The position numbers and the translations under genes were made by a program. From JADGHX01 sp037200125 (GTDB taxonomy: Bacteria; Pseudomonadota; Gammaproteobacteria; Steroidobacterales; Steroidobacteraceae), in NCBI GenBank assembly GCA_037200125.1, contig JBBCGS010000007.1, forward strand, positions 868,001 to 932,000: a stretch of 64,000 bases of DNA, given 5' to 3'. This document shows positions 53,386 to 62,665 of this stretch, in pieces; the stretch's first letter is position 1, and the number at the start of each line of letters is the position of its first letter. The notes beneath the pieces were generated by a model. It had not been told where the DNA came from, made no database searches, and saw only the letters and a program-made list of their open reading frames with translations.

Positions 53386-54651
53386 TCAGCGTGAGGGCGT
53401 TGCCCTGCTCTCCTGATCGGTGTAAGCGGCCCCCAGCCGGCGAGCAGCCATAACCAGCAAGACGCATGCCGCCGCGCAGAGGCCTGCGATGAACGCGAGC
53501 CCGAGACCGGACACGAGTACGTAGATTCCGTTACCGATGCTGTCGGCGCCGCGTTGAAGCACCGTGTCGATGAGACTCTTGCTTTTGAATTTGGTCTCGG
53601 GCGAAAGAATCGTGAACAGCATTTCGCGCGCGGGTTTGAAGAGGCCGTAATCGCAACCGCGCCGAATCACTTGTGTTACCAGCAACAGCGCGCCGGAAGG
53701 GAAAAACACGAGTATCGCGAAAGAAGCAGCCACCAGCGCCCCCATCGTGACGAGCGTTGCGCGCACGCCGCCGCGCGCCGTGAGCCAGCCCACGAGGAAC
53801 GTCTGGAGCACGAGTGATAGAACATTCGTCGCAAGGTCGATACGCGCGAAAATCGCGGCGCGCTCCGTCAGGGTCGACCAGCCCGCTTCCACATACTTCG
53901 CCTGTTCGTTGTACATGAACGCGCCGAAGAGCTGCGTCATCACAATGAGCCCGGCGATGCCCAGCAGGTAAGGCGAGCGCACCAAGCGGGCAAGATCTTC
54001 AATCGCACGTCCGCCTACTGCCACGCTTGCATCGCCCGCTTTTGTGGCATCGACGCGGGCGCGCAGATTGCGCGCGAGCATGCCCATCAGCACCGCGGCG
54101 GCGAGGAACGCGCACGCCACGTAGATCACCGCGGTCGCACCGATGCCTTCGACGAAGAATGCATTGAATGCCGGGCCCGCGAGTGCGCCGGCGCTGCCGC
54201 CGGCCGCGACGAATCCGAAAACTCTTCGGGCCGACTCCGGGCTCCACAGATCGACCATCGTGCTCCAGAACACGGAGATGACGAGCAGGTTGAGGCCGGC
54301 GACCGAGACGAAATAAATTCCGCCAAGCGTGGGCGTCACGTGCCCGCTGCTTGCGAATGCGGCGAGCGAAGCGAATAGCACGATGATCGGAGCGTAGACG
54401 CACGCCATGAGGCGGCGACGTGATACTCGTGCGACGACCCACCAGTAGACAGGCAGGACCAGAAGCATCGCACCGAGCGTGATCAGGAAGAAAAACGGAA
54501 TGCGATCGCTGCCGGCCTGCAGCACCATGGCTTCGCGTAGAGAGCGAAGCATGTAATAACCACACAGCAGCAGGAAATAGGTTGCCGCCGCCGCGGCGAG
54601 CGGTGCCCGCTCAGCCGGCCGCGGCGCCAAGCGGAGTAACGCTGCCCGCAA
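53386..54651 (-). CDS. NTP/NDP exchange transporter-like membrane protein
   Basis: A 421-residue protein with about 11-12 membrane spans. YFLLLCGYYMLRSLREAM at the start, FWSTMVDLWSPESARRVFGF in the middle, and CDYGLFKPAREMLFTILSPETKFKSK in the second half resemble the ATP/ADP translocase (Npt/Tlc) family, which also has members in free-living bacteria. Actual nucleotide transport is not proven by sequence. The start is TTG 54651, lying 41 bases inside the end of the MaoC-type gene; a later start is possible. Confidence 0.75.
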   Translation of the reverse strand: MRAALLRLAPRPAERAPLAAAAATYFLLLCGYYMLRSLREAMVLQAGSDRIPFFFLITLGAMLLVLPVYWWVVARVSRRRLMACVYAPIIVLFASLAAFASSGHVTPTLGGIYFVSVAGLNLLVISVFWSTMVDLWSPESARRVFGFVAAGGSAGALAGPAFNAFFVEGIGATAVIYVACAFLAAAVLMGMLARNLRARVDATKAGDASVAVGGRAIEDLARLVRSPYLLGIAGLIVMTQLFGAFMYNEQAKYVEAGWSTLTERAAIFARIDLATNVLSLVLQTFLVGWLTARGGVRATLVTMGALVAASFAILVFFPSGALLLVTQVIRRGCDYGLFKPAREMLFTILSPETKFKSKSLIDTVLQRGADSIGNGIYVLVSGLGLAFIAGLCAAACVLLVMAARRLGAAYTDQESRATPSR

Positions 54652-55546
54652 GATGCACCTTGCCTTTGCCCGCGCCCTTCAGCGCGAAACCATCGCCCGC
54701 TGGCGTGCGCCAGGTCTCGAGCGTCAGCGGCGCCGGGATCGATACAGGGCGCTTGAAGACCACATCCACGCGGCACGATGAGTTGAACGTGCCGGGCGGC
54801 AGCGCGCTCAGCGAGCGCGACATCGACCACATGCCGTGCGCGATCGCCTGATTGAAGCCGAACATGCGCGCGCCGAAATTCCACAGGTGAATCGGGTTGT
54901 AGTCGCTCGACGTGCGCGCGTAGCGCCAGCCGACACCCTTGTCGGCGTTCAGCGGCGTCTTCACGATCGCTTCGGGCCCCGACGGCTGCACGGCTTCCGC
55001 GTCCGGCGCGGGCACGCCCTCTCCGGCGCTGATGCGCGCACCGAAGGGCTTCGAGGTATCGCGTTCGAGCCGGCGCGCCATGAAGACGCAGATCTCGGAC
55101 CACGCGGGCTTGCCCTCGACGAACACGCTCGTGTGCACGTCGAACTCCTGGCCGCGGTCGGTATCGCGCCGCCCGTCGACGAAGGTGCGCAGCTGCAATG
55201 TCTCGTCGACGTGGATCGGACGATAAGACTCAATGTGGTTGCGCAGGTGCACGAGCCCCATGAGCCGCACCGGGAACGCAAGCGACGAAAGCAGCGCGAG
55301 TTGGACAGGCGTCGCGATCACGTGTGGATACGCCACCGGCAGGTAATCCGACGGCGCGCCGCCGCAGACCGCGCGGTAGGCCTCCATGCGCGAACGACTC
55401 GGCCGGTAGCTCTTCAGCTCCGCTTCGAGGCGCGGGATGTGCAAGTCGTCGGGCACGACCGGCTGCTTCTTCCCGAACACGATCCGGGCGTACGAAGGCA
55501 ATATGGATGGCTGCGAGCCGAAGCTCAGCGAGTAGGTCGACGACAT
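54611..55546 (-). CDS. MaoC-like acyl-CoA dehydratase
   Basis: A 311-residue double-hotdog protein. The C-terminal half has the hydratase 2 motif YARTSSDYNPIH near residue 228 and FGFNQAIAHGMW. The N-terminal half is a degenerate hotdog, as in MaoC enzymes with about 300 residues. Such enzymes hydrate enoyl-CoA or enoyl-ACP in fatty acid or steroid side-chain metabolism; no partner enzyme is adjacent. It follows ccmI at a distance of 31 bases but reads away from it only in sense of order: all are on the minus strand, and it lies downstream of ccmI. Confidence 0.82.
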   Translation of the reverse strand: MSSTYSLSFGSQPSILPSYARIVFGKKQPVVPDDLHIPRLEAELKSYRPSRSRMEAYRAVCGGAPSDYLPVAYPHVIATPVQLALLSSLAFPVRLMGLVHLRNHIESYRPIHVDETLQLRTFVDGRRDTDRGQEFDVHTSVFVEGKPAWSEICVFMARRLERDTSKPFGARISAGEGVPAPDAEAVQPSGPEAIVKTPLNADKGVGWRYARTSSDYNPIHLWNFGARMFGFNQAIAHGMWSMSRSLSALPPGTFNSSCRVDVVFKRPVSIPAPLTLETWRTPAGDGFALKGAGKGKVHLAGSVTPLGAAAG

Positions 55547-55577
55547 GAGGGGCGGCAGTATCCCTTAACGGCGGGCT

Positions 55578-56693
55578 TCAGGGCGAGACGTGTTCGACCT
55601 GAATGTCGACCACGCCACCCTCGCCCACTTTGTGGGCCGCAAGGCCGAAGAGATCGCCCGCCGATTCGCCGGGGCTGCCGGATTTCGAGACCCGAGCCAC
55701 GACTTCCACGAGCTGGCCCTGGGTGAAGCTGTGGCCGGGGAGCATGGAGTCCTTCGTAGTGAGCTCCACGGTCTGCGGGAAGGTCGCCTTCAGGCGCTTG
55801 ACGGCCAATGGCGGGCCCGCGGCGCGTGGATCGCGCACGAACACGAACAGCGGCAGGGAGGACACCGCGTCGGCGCTTAGCTTCGCGGAAAGCGTCACAC
55901 GAACGCGCACCGCGGGTACGGAGCCTGCCGCGGCGGGGCTATCGCCCGCGGACGTGCCTCCTCCACCGGCCGCCACTGCGCCAGGCGAGCCGGCAGCGCG
56001 CGCATCCGCGCCAGTGCCGCCGGGTGCGGAGCCGCCCGCGCCGCCCCGCTGCGCGAGTTGCGCATCGATCGCCTGGATCTGCTGCTCGAAGATGGCCCGA
56101 ACGTTGTCCTGCGGCGGCGGGTCGAGCGTCAGCAACGCCGTGAAGCGCTCGCGGGCGAGCGGCAGCTCGCTCCGGCGCACGGCCGCCACCGCGCCGTAAA
56201 AGAGCGCTTTGCCATTCTTCGGCTGGAGCGCCAAAGCCTGTTCGATGTACTTCGAGCCGCGGCCGGTGAACTCGCTGTCGTTGCCCAGCACGAGCGATTC
56301 ACCGAGGCCAAGCAGCGCATCCACGTTCTTGCCGCCGCCGATCTCGTTCGCTTTCTGGTAAGCGCGGATCGCGAGCGGGTATTGCTCGAGCACCGTGTAC
56401 GAGTGGCCGAGTCGCAGCCAGCCGTCGAGGTCGTTCGGGTTCTTCTCGAGGCGACGCGCGAGGCGCGAAACCATGTTCTGAGGTGTGACGGCGTTGGAGT
56501 CGGCCTGCGGCCAGTTCCGGTTACCCCACTCCAGGTACAGGCCGCCGCCACCGAACACCAGCAGGCCGGCGGCCGCAAAGGCGGCCCAGATAGCGGGCGC
56601 CGGCGTGGCGCCACTCTTGCGCACCAGGGGTACGACGACCACGCCGACGGCGGCGATCGTCAACGCGATCGCGATGAGAATGAAGCTGGTCAT
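55578..56693 (-). CDS. ccmI: cytochrome c maturation protein CcmI
   Basis: A 371-residue TPR-containing chaperone that presents apocytochrome c to the haem ligation complex. Two membrane spans at the N-terminus (about residues 1-22 and 35-55) are followed by TPR units (LDGWLRLGHSYTVLEQYPLA and GKALFYGAVAAVRRSELPLA). A Gly/Ala-rich linker precedes a C-terminal domain with LPLFVFVRDP. It overlaps ccmH by one base and is the last ccm gene. Confidence 0.88.
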   Translation of the reverse strand: MTSFILIAIALTIAAVGVVVVPLVRKSGATPAPAIWAAFAAAGLLVFGGGGLYLEWGNRNWPQADSNAVTPQNMVSRLARRLEKNPNDLDGWLRLGHSYTVLEQYPLAIRAYQKANEIGGGKNVDALLGLGESLVLGNDSEFTGRGSKYIEQALALQPKNGKALFYGAVAAVRRSELPLARERFTALLTLDPPPQDNVRAIFEQQIQAIDAQLAQRGGAGGSAPGGTGADARAAGSPGAVAAGGGGTSAGDSPAAAGSVPAVRVRVTLSAKLSADAVSSLPLFVFVRDPRAAGPPLAVKRLKATFPQTVELTTKDSMLPGHSFTQGQLVEVVARVSKSGSPGESAGDLFGLAAHKVGEGGVVDIQVEHVSP

Positions 56694-57124
56694 CAGCGCC
56701 CCGTGTCCCCTTCGATCGGCTCGTTATCCTGGTCCACCAGCTTCGCGCGCTGGCGCAGGATGCGCACCGCCACGACGGCGCCGATCAGGAGGAAGGCGCC
56801 CGGCGCCAGCCACAACCACATGTTCCGCGCGTTGGTGAGCGGGCGGAACAGGATGAACTCGCCGTAGCGGTCCACCATGTATTTGCGGATCTCGTCATCC
56901 GTCTTGCCTTGCTTGACGAGGTCGCGCACGTCGGCGCGCAGGTCGGCGGCCAGGTCCACCTGCGAATCCGCGATGGACGTATTCAGGCATTGCATGCAGC
57001 GCAGCTCGTGCGTGAGCCGCTGGTACTGCTCCTGCTTCGCCGGATCGTCGAGCTGCGTGATGTCGATGGCGAAGGCGGGAGCGGCTGTCAGCGCGAGCAG
57101 CAACGACAGTAAAAATACGCGCAT
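56693..57124 (-). CDS. ccmH: cytochrome c maturation protein CcmH (CycL)
   Basis: A 143-residue membrane-anchored thiol oxidoreductase that reduces the apocytochrome cysteines. A signal/anchor (LLSLLLALTAAPAFA) is followed by the redox motif LRCMQC at about residue 42, then VDRYGEFILFRP, and ends with a second span (LWLAPGAFLLIGAVVAV). ATG 57124 overlaps the ccmG stop by one base; its stop overlaps ccmI the same way. Confidence 0.92.
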   Translation of the reverse strand: MRVFLLSLLLALTAAPAFAIDITQLDDPAKQEQYQRLTHELRCMQCLNTSIADSQVDLAADLRADVRDLVKQGKTDDEIRKYMVDRYGEFILFRPLTNARNMWLWLAPGAFLLIGAVVAVRILRQRAKLVDQDNEPIEGDTGR

Positions 57125-57669
57125 CAGCGAGCCACCGGTTGCTTGCCCTGAAGGCGTGGAACGAACTCGCGTTCCCAGATCTCGGGCGTCATCGCGCCGG
57201 CAAGGCGGTACTGCACGACGCCGTTGCCATCCACGAGGAACGTTTCCGGCGCGGCCGTCACACCCCAGTTGATCGCTTCGCGGCCCGGCTTGTCCTGCGC
57301 AATCGCGGTGTAGGGGTTGCCCAGCTGCTCGAGCCACTCGTGCGCCAGATCGTCGTCATCGTCTTTCCAGTTGAGGCCGACGATAGGCACCTCCTGCTTC
57401 CGCGCGAGCTGCATCAGCATCGGATGCTCGTCGCGGCAGGTCACGCACCACGTGCCCCAGACGTTGAGCAGATACGGTTTGCCCTTGAACTTCGCGTTGC
57501 TCAGCGTCGTGCCCGGATTCATGAGATCCGGCAGCACGAACTGCGGCGCCGGCTTGCCAAGCAGCACGGACGTCAGGTGCTCGCGATCCGGTGAGTTCTT
57601 GACACCGAAATAGAGCACGAACACGAGCAGTACGAAGCCGCCGAGCGGCAGCAGAAATCGGTTCATCAT
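57124..57669 (-). CDS. ccmG: thiol:disulfide interchange protein CcmG (DsbE)
   Basis: A 181-residue thioredoxin-fold protein tethered by one N-terminal span (LLPLGGFVLLVFVLYFGV). The active site is WGTWCVTCRDEHP near residue 74, with the CcmG-specific acidic stretch NWKDDDDD and the cis-proline region GVTAAPETFLVDG. It keeps haem-binding cysteines reduced. ATG 57669 and ATG 57666 are both possible; the second forms a four-base overlap with ccmF. Confidence 0.93.
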   Translation of the reverse strand: MMNRFLLPLGGFVLLVFVLYFGVKNSPDREHLTSVLLGKPAPQFVLPDLMNPGTTLSNAKFKGKPYLLNVWGTWCVTCRDEHPMLMQLARKQEVPIVGLNWKDDDDDLAHEWLEQLGNPYTAIAQDKPGREAINWGVTAAPETFLVDGNGVVQYRLAGAMTPEIWEREFVPRLQGKQPVAR

Positions 57670-59633
57670 CCCGCTTTACCCGGCAACACGCCTTCGCCCG
57701 CCACCACTTCGCCCGCGGCCGCCGGCGCTTTGGCCGTGCGATAGCGACGATCCGACGCGGCGATGCCACCCCCGAGCGCCATGATGAACGCGGCGATCCA
57801 CACGTAATTCACGAGCGGCCGAATCTGCAGGCGCACGCTCCACTTTCCAGCGCCGAGATCGTCACCCAGCGCCAGGAAGATGTTCGAGCCCCAATAGGAG
57901 CCGATGCCCGCCTCCGTCATGCCCTGCCGCTGCACCCAGTACAGGCGCTTCTCCGGCGTGAGATTCATGATCTGCCTGCCCTCGTGCGTGACCGAGAAAT
58001 AGCCGCGCACGCCGTCGTAATTCGGGCCTTCGATGCTTTCGAGCTTGTCGAAACGGAAACCGTAGTTGCCGAGCGTAACGGTCTGCCCCGAGCCCACGGC
58101 GATGTCACGCTCCTGTGTGTACGACTCCACCGAAGTGATGCCGACGACGAACAGCGCGAGCGCAAGGTGCGCGATGGTCATGCCGATCACGCTGCGCGAA
58201 AGCGAGAGCTTGCGCCGGATGCGATCCACGGGATCGTAGAGTGAGGAGATGACGATCCAGAACGCGACGGCGTAGCCCACCGGCGTGAGCACGAGCGCGC
58301 GCCCGAAGAACCCCGCGACGACGGCGACGCTCAGTGCGATGGCGACTGCGAGCCACATGAGCAGCCGGCGCCTCTTCTGCGCAAGGTGCCCTCTCTTCCA
58401 CGCGGCCTGGATGCCGATGGGCACGAGTGCCAAAAGCGGCAGAATTGGAATCGGGAACATCGCGTTGAAGTACGGCGTGCCGACCGAGAGCGTGTAGCCC
58501 GTCGCTTCAGCGATCAACGGCGCGAGGGTTCCGCCGAACACGATTGCCGTCGCGACAATCAGCAGGATGTTGTTGAAGAGCAGGAACGACTCGCGCGAGA
58601 GCAAATCGAAGCCCGCCTGCGACTTCAGCAACGGAGCGCGCCATGCATAGAGCGCAAGCGCTCCGCCGACGATGATCACGAAGAACGCCAGGATGAACAT
58701 GCCACGACCCGGATCGGCCGCGAACGCATGCACCGACGTGATGCTTCCCGAGCGCACAAGGAATGTACCGAGCAAGCTCAACGAGAAAGTGAGGATCGCG
58801 AGCAGCAGCGTCCAGCTCTTGAAGAGCCCGCGCTTGTCCGTGACCGCGAGCGAATGAATCAGCGCGGTGCCGGCGAGCCACGGCATGAACGACGCGTTTT
58901 CCACGGCGTCCCAGAACCAGTAACCGCCCCAGCCGAGCTCGTAGTACGCCCACCAGCTTCCGAGCGCGATGCCCATGGAGAGGAAGGCCCACGCCGCCGT
59001 GGTCCACGGGCGGGTCCAGCGGGCCCACATCTGGTCCATCTTGCCTTCGAGCATCGCCGCGCAGGCAAACGCGAACGCCACGGAGAAGCCGACGTAGCCG
59101 GTGTAGAGCATCGGCGGATGAATGGCGAGCGCGGGATCCTGCAACAGCGGGTTCAGGTCACGCCCGTCGGCCGCGGCCGGAATCAGCCGCGCGAAAGGAT
59201 TCGACGTCGCCAGCGCGAACAGGAGGAACGCGAAGCTGATGATGCCCAGCACGCCCAGCACGCGCGCGCCGAAGCGCTTGGGCAAGCGCGTGACACCGAT
59301 GGCGACCGCGACGGTCCAGCAACCGAGCAGGAAGATCCAGAGCAGCAGCGAACCTTCATGCGCGCCCCACACCGCGGCGACGCGATACACGAGCGGCAAC
59401 GCCGAGTTCGCGTTCGACGCGACGTAGAGAACCGAGAAATCGAGGTTGATGAACGAGGCGACGAGGCATGCGAGCGAGGTGCAGATCATCACGAACTGAC
59501 CGGCCACCGCCGGCGTTACGGCCGCGACCCAGCGGTCGCGACCGAGCGCGGGGCCCGCGATGCCGAAGAACGCCTGCAGCCCCGCGAGCAGCAGGGCGAG
59601 GATCAGCGCGAAATGTCCAAGCTCGGGAATCAT
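57666..59633 (-). CDS. ccmF: haem lyase subunit CcmF
   Basis: A 655-residue, about 15-span membrane protein, the catalytic haem lyase of the Ccm system I pathway. WAYYELGWGGYWFWDAVENA near residue 230 is the tryptophan-rich WWD haem-handling domain. Conserved periplasmic histidines occur in WGAHEGSLLLWIF, AIHPPMLYTGYVGF and ALIHSLAVTDKRG. A large periplasmic loop near the C-terminus has SVTHEGRQIMNLTPEKRLY. The stop overlaps ccmG, and ccmE ends immediately before its start codon region. Confidence 0.94.
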   Translation of the reverse strand: MIPELGHFALILALLLAGLQAFFGIAGPALGRDRWVAAVTPAVAGQFVMICTSLACLVASFINLDFSVLYVASNANSALPLVYRVAAVWGAHEGSLLLWIFLLGCWTVAVAIGVTRLPKRFGARVLGVLGIISFAFLLFALATSNPFARLIPAAADGRDLNPLLQDPALAIHPPMLYTGYVGFSVAFAFACAAMLEGKMDQMWARWTRPWTTAAWAFLSMGIALGSWWAYYELGWGGYWFWDAVENASFMPWLAGTALIHSLAVTDKRGLFKSWTLLLAILTFSLSLLGTFLVRSGSITSVHAFAADPGRGMFILAFFVIIVGGALALYAWRAPLLKSQAGFDLLSRESFLLFNNILLIVATAIVFGGTLAPLIAEATGYTLSVGTPYFNAMFPIPILPLLALVPIGIQAAWKRGHLAQKRRRLLMWLAVAIALSVAVVAGFFGRALVLTPVGYAVAFWIVISSLYDPVDRIRRKLSLSRSVIGMTIAHLALALFVVGITSVESYTQERDIAVGSGQTVTLGNYGFRFDKLESIEGPNYDGVRGYFSVTHEGRQIMNLTPEKRLYWVQRQGMTEAGIGSYWGSNIFLALGDDLGAGKWSVRLQIRPLVNYVWIAAFIMALGGGIAASDRRYRTAKAPAAAGEVVAGEGVLPGKAG

Positions 59634-60146
59634 CTAGATGCCCGCCGGGTTCTTCGCCGGCGCCTCCGCGGTGCTTGCCGCGCTGTCACTACCACCGGCG
59701 CCATTCGGCCTCGCGCCCGAGTCAGCGTTCTTCTTGAGCGATTTGGCAACTTCGGGCGGCATGTATTTCTCATCGTGCTTGGCGAGGACTTCGTCCGCGA
59801 CGAACACCCCATCCGAACCGAGCTTGCCGTGCGCGACCACGCCCTGCCCTTCACGGAACAGATCGGGCAGCACGCCGGTATATTTCACGGGCTGGTCGGT
59901 CTTGAAGTCGGTGACCACGAAGGTGACCTCGAGGCTGCCCGGCTGGCGATGGAAGGTGCCCTTCGACACCATGCCACCGAGGCGGAAGCGTTCGCCCTGC
60001 TTCACTTCGCCCGCCGCGACCTGCGTGGGATCGAAGAAGAACATCACGTTCTGCTTGAACGCGGACAGCGCCAGCGCGCCGGCAATGCCGACACCCGCGA
60101 GAATGCCGAGCACCAAGTAGAGTCTTCGTTTGCGGGCAGGAGTCAT
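59634..60146 (-). CDS. ccmE: haem chaperone CcmE
   Basis: CcmE carries haem covalently from CcmC to CcmF. The 170-residue protein has one N-terminal span (LYLVLGILAGVGIAGALALSA), an OB-fold core with FRLGGMVSKGTFHR and GVLPDLFREGQGVVAHG, and the haem-binding histidine in VLAKHDEKYMPPEV near residue 127. The C-terminal tail is flexible and Ala/Ser-rich. ATG 60146 overlaps ccmD by four bases. Confidence 0.93.
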   Translation of the reverse strand: MTPARKRRLYLVLGILAGVGIAGALALSAFKQNVMFFFDPTQVAAGEVKQGERFRLGGMVSKGTFHRQPGSLEVTFVVTDFKTDQPVKYTGVLPDLFREGQGVVAHGKLGSDGVFVADEVLAKHDEKYMPPEVAKSLKKNADSGARPNGAGGSDSAASTAEAPAKNPAGI

Positions 60147-60346
60147 TGTGCGTTCCCCACTTGCGATGGGACCTCTGCGGAAGTGCCTTTGGCGGCGACC
60201 CGGCGTAACGCCGCTTCGCGTGCGCGCCGTAGTGCGCGACGAGCCATCAGGATGTTCGACGCGATCGCTGCGATCACGATGACGTACGCGGGCCATACGT
60301 ACCGCGCGTAGCCGCCCATGTCGAGGTATTCAATCAAACCGTTCAT
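60143..60346 (-). CDS. ccmD: haem exporter protein CcmD
   Basis: A 67-residue single-span protein that helps release holo-CcmE from CcmABC. It begins MNGLIEYLDMGGYARYVWPA, with the conserved MGGYA-x-YVWPAY pattern, followed by a membrane span and a basic tail (RRALRRAREAALRR). It is too small for many gene finders; ATG 60346 was chosen from the conserved start. It lies 11 bases downstream of ccmC and overlaps ccmE. Confidence 0.9.
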   Translation of the reverse strand: MNGLIEYLDMGGYARYVWPAYVIVIAAIASNILMARRALRRAREAALRRVAAKGTSAEVPSQVGNAQ

Positions 60347-60357
60347 CGTTGGGCCAC

Positions 60358-61098
60358 TCACGCGCGCACTACGTCGCGAATCCAGCTCGCTGAGCGTTCG
60401 CGGCTCAACAGTTCCGCCCGAAGGCGCGTCAACAGCAGCGCGCCGAACAGGAACACGTAACCGAAGAACATGGACAGCAGGGGCATCAGCATGGACAGCG
60501 GCATCGTCGGCTTGCTGCCGAGCTTCATCACGGACGCCGTCTGATGCAATGAGTTCCACCATTCCACGGAATAGTGAATGATCGGCACGTTGATCACGCC
60601 GACGACCGCGAGCACGGCGCAGATACGGTCGGCGCGCTGCGTATCGTCAACCGCCGCGCGCAAGCCCATGTAGCCGAGAAACTGCACCAGCAGCACCAGC
60701 TCGAAGATGATGCGCGGATCCCATTCCCAGTATGTGCCCCACATCGGGCCGCCCCAGAGCGAGCCTGTGGCGAGCGCGCAGGCCGTGAACGTGGCACCCA
60801 TGGTTCCGCAGGCGGCCGCGACCGCGTGAGCGACCTTGATCCGCCAGATCAGTGCGACAGCGGAGGCGACGGCCATCACGACATAGACCTGCAACGACAT
60901 CCACGCGGTTGGCGCGTGAACATACAGGATGCGATAGCCCTCGCCCTGCTGGTAATCCGCCGGCGAGATGACCAGGCCGCCGATCAGCCCGTACGCCATC
61001 AGCGCCGCGGCGATCCACGCGAACCACGGCGTCAGCGTCGCCGCGAGCTTGTACACGTACGGCGGCGAGCCGAGCTTGTGAAACCAGGTCCAGGCCAT
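60358..61098 (-). CDS. ccmC: haem exporter permease CcmC
   Basis: A 246-residue, six-span protein that attaches haem to CcmE. The WWD domain is present as LWGGPMWGTYWEWDPR near residue 117, and flanking haem histidines are in LYVHAPTAWMSLQ and IIHYSVEWWNSLHQ. ATG 61098 gives the family N-terminus MAWTWFHKLGSPP; the frame extends further upstream only as ccmB antisense-type sequence. ccmB ends 11 bases before it. Confidence 0.93.
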   Translation of the reverse strand: MAWTWFHKLGSPPYVYKLAATLTPWFAWIAAALMAYGLIGGLVISPADYQQGEGYRILYVHAPTAWMSLQVYVVMAVASAVALIWRIKVAHAVAAACGTMGATFTACALATGSLWGGPMWGTYWEWDPRIIFELVLLVQFLGYMGLRAAVDDTQRADRICAVLAVVGVINVPIIHYSVEWWNSLHQTASVMKLGSKPTMPLSMLMPLLSMFFGYVFLFGALLLTRLRAELLSRERSASWIRDVVRA

Positions 61099-61109
61099 GA
61101 TGAGCTCGT

Positions 61110-61829
61110 TTACTCCAGACTGATGCGCACGGCGGCCGCGGCGGCAAGTGGTGCCAGCGTGACACCCAGGATGGCCATTGCGCCGAGAAGCTGCACGGCC
61201 GCCGTGTAGTCCACACCCTGGATCGCCTGCTGTGTAGCTCGCGCTCCGAAGATGAGGACCGGCACAGTGAACGGCAAGTTCAATACGGAGAGCAGAACGC
61301 CGCTTCGGCGTACGCCGAGCGTCAACGCCGCGCCGATGGAGCCGAGCAGGCTCAGGGCGATGCTGCCGACGGCCACGGATATGAAGACGCCGGGGAGCGC
61401 GGACATCGGGGCGCCGTCGGCCCACGCGGTGAGCGGCCCCATGATGGCGAGCGGCGCGCCCGTCAGCAGCCAGTGCGCGACGGACTTCGCCAACAGCAGG
61501 CCGGTGAGCGACTGGCCGGAAACCGCGAACTGCTCCAGCGAGCCGTCGTGGGCGTCTTCACGGTAGAGAAACTCGAGCGCGAGCAGCGACGCCAGCAGTG
61601 CCGCCACCCACACAACACCTGGCGCAACCAGCACGAGCTGCGATTTCTCCGGGGTAATGGCGAGCGGAAAGAGCGTGGCGACGATCGCGAAGAAGATCAG
61701 CGGCTGCACGAGCTCGCCCGGCCGGCGGAATGCGAGGCGCAGGTCGCGACCGAGCACGAGCCGCGCGGCCCGCAGCGCCGGCGTCCGCGGGTGACCGGGG
61801 ATCAGGGCGGCGGGCGCGGGTGTGCTCAC
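61110..61829 (-). CDS. ccmB: haem exporter permease CcmB
   Basis: A 239-residue, six-span permease that forms an ABC complex with CcmA and CcmC. LGRDLRLAFRRPGELVQPLIFF at the start, EFLYREDAHDGSLEQ and VAHWLLTGAPLAIMGPL are family segments. It overlaps ccmA by four bases (ATGA 61826-61829). Confidence 0.92.
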   Translation of the reverse strand: MSTPAPAALIPGHPRTPALRAARLVLGRDLRLAFRRPGELVQPLIFFAIVATLFPLAITPEKSQLVLVAPGVVWVAALLASLLALEFLYREDAHDGSLEQFAVSGQSLTGLLLAKSVAHWLLTGAPLAIMGPLTAWADGAPMSALPGVFISVAVGSIALSLLGSIGAALTLGVRRSGVLLSVLNLPFTVPVLIFGARATQQAIQGVDYTAAVQLLGAMAILGVTLAPLAAAAAVRISLE

Positions 61830-62452
61830 GACGCGAGCACCATTCGATGCAGAGTGACGCCATTCACGCCGAGCTCGTGATGAACAGCCACGACGGCGAG
61901 GCCGCCGCGCGTCACGTGAGCTTCGAGCATTCGAGTGACCAAGAGTTGTCCTGCCGTATCCAGATTCGTCGTCGGCTCATCGAGCAGCCACAGCGGCACG
62001 CTCAGCAACGAAAGCCCCGCCAGGGCCACACGCCGGCGCTGGCCGGCGGACAGCGTCCGCACCGGGCGATCGCGCCAGTCGTCGGCGCCGACTTCGTCGA
62101 GAGCGCTTTCGATCCGCGCCACCGTGACGGGCCTGCGCATTCCGACCCAGTAACTCAGATTCTCGCGCGCGGTGAGATCCGCCTTCAGTGGGGGCTCATG
62201 CCCCACATAAGCAAGTTCCGCATGGAAGCCGTGCAGGTTCGAGCGCACGTTCTCGCCGCGCCAGAACACATCGCCCTCTTCCAGGTAAGCCAGCCCGCAC
62301 AAGACCCGAAGCAACGTCGTCTTGCCCGCGCCGTTCGAGCCGGTGAGCTGCAGAATCTGGCCGCCGCGAAGCTCGAGGCTCACGCCGCGCAGGACGTGCC
62401 GGTCCCCGCGCCACAGATGCAGCCCTCGAGCCCCCAACACCAGATTCGACAT
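61826..62452 (-). CDS. ccmA: haem exporter ATP-binding protein CcmA
   Basis: A 208-residue ABC ATPase powering release of holo-CcmE. Walker A is GSNGAGKTTLL near residue 38, the signature LSAGQRRRVALAGL, and Walker B PLWLLDEPTTNLD. ATG 62452 has GGAGG five bases upstream and begins the conserved core; the frame stays open upstream but without family sequence. It is the first gene of the ccm operon, about 210 bases from the divergently transcribed tRNA-Leu gene. Confidence 0.92.
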   Translation of the reverse strand: MSNLVLGARGLHLWRGDRHVLRGVSLELRGGQILQLTGSNGAGKTTLLRVLCGLAYLEEGDVFWRGENVRSNLHGFHAELAYVGHEPPLKADLTARENLSYWVGMRRPVTVARIESALDEVGADDWRDRPVRTLSAGQRRRVALAGLSLLSVPLWLLDEPTTNLDTAGQLLVTRMLEAHVTRGGLAVVAVHHELGVNGVTLHRMVLAS

Positions 62453-62665
62453 GGACCTCCAACCGGCCCGATCACGGGCGCGCAAGTCTCGCAAAGTCAG
62501 GGGGTTATCGCCATCCTCGAAAGTGTCCGGCGATGGCGTCAAGGGCCTGATTTGTGTGGTATGTCCACCTGTGGACGCGAAAAGGCCCCCACCTTTCACG
62601 GCCGGAAGCAGCAGCTTTGCCCCCGATAGGCAGCCAGGGGCTACTGTACAATCCGCGCGCCCCAT

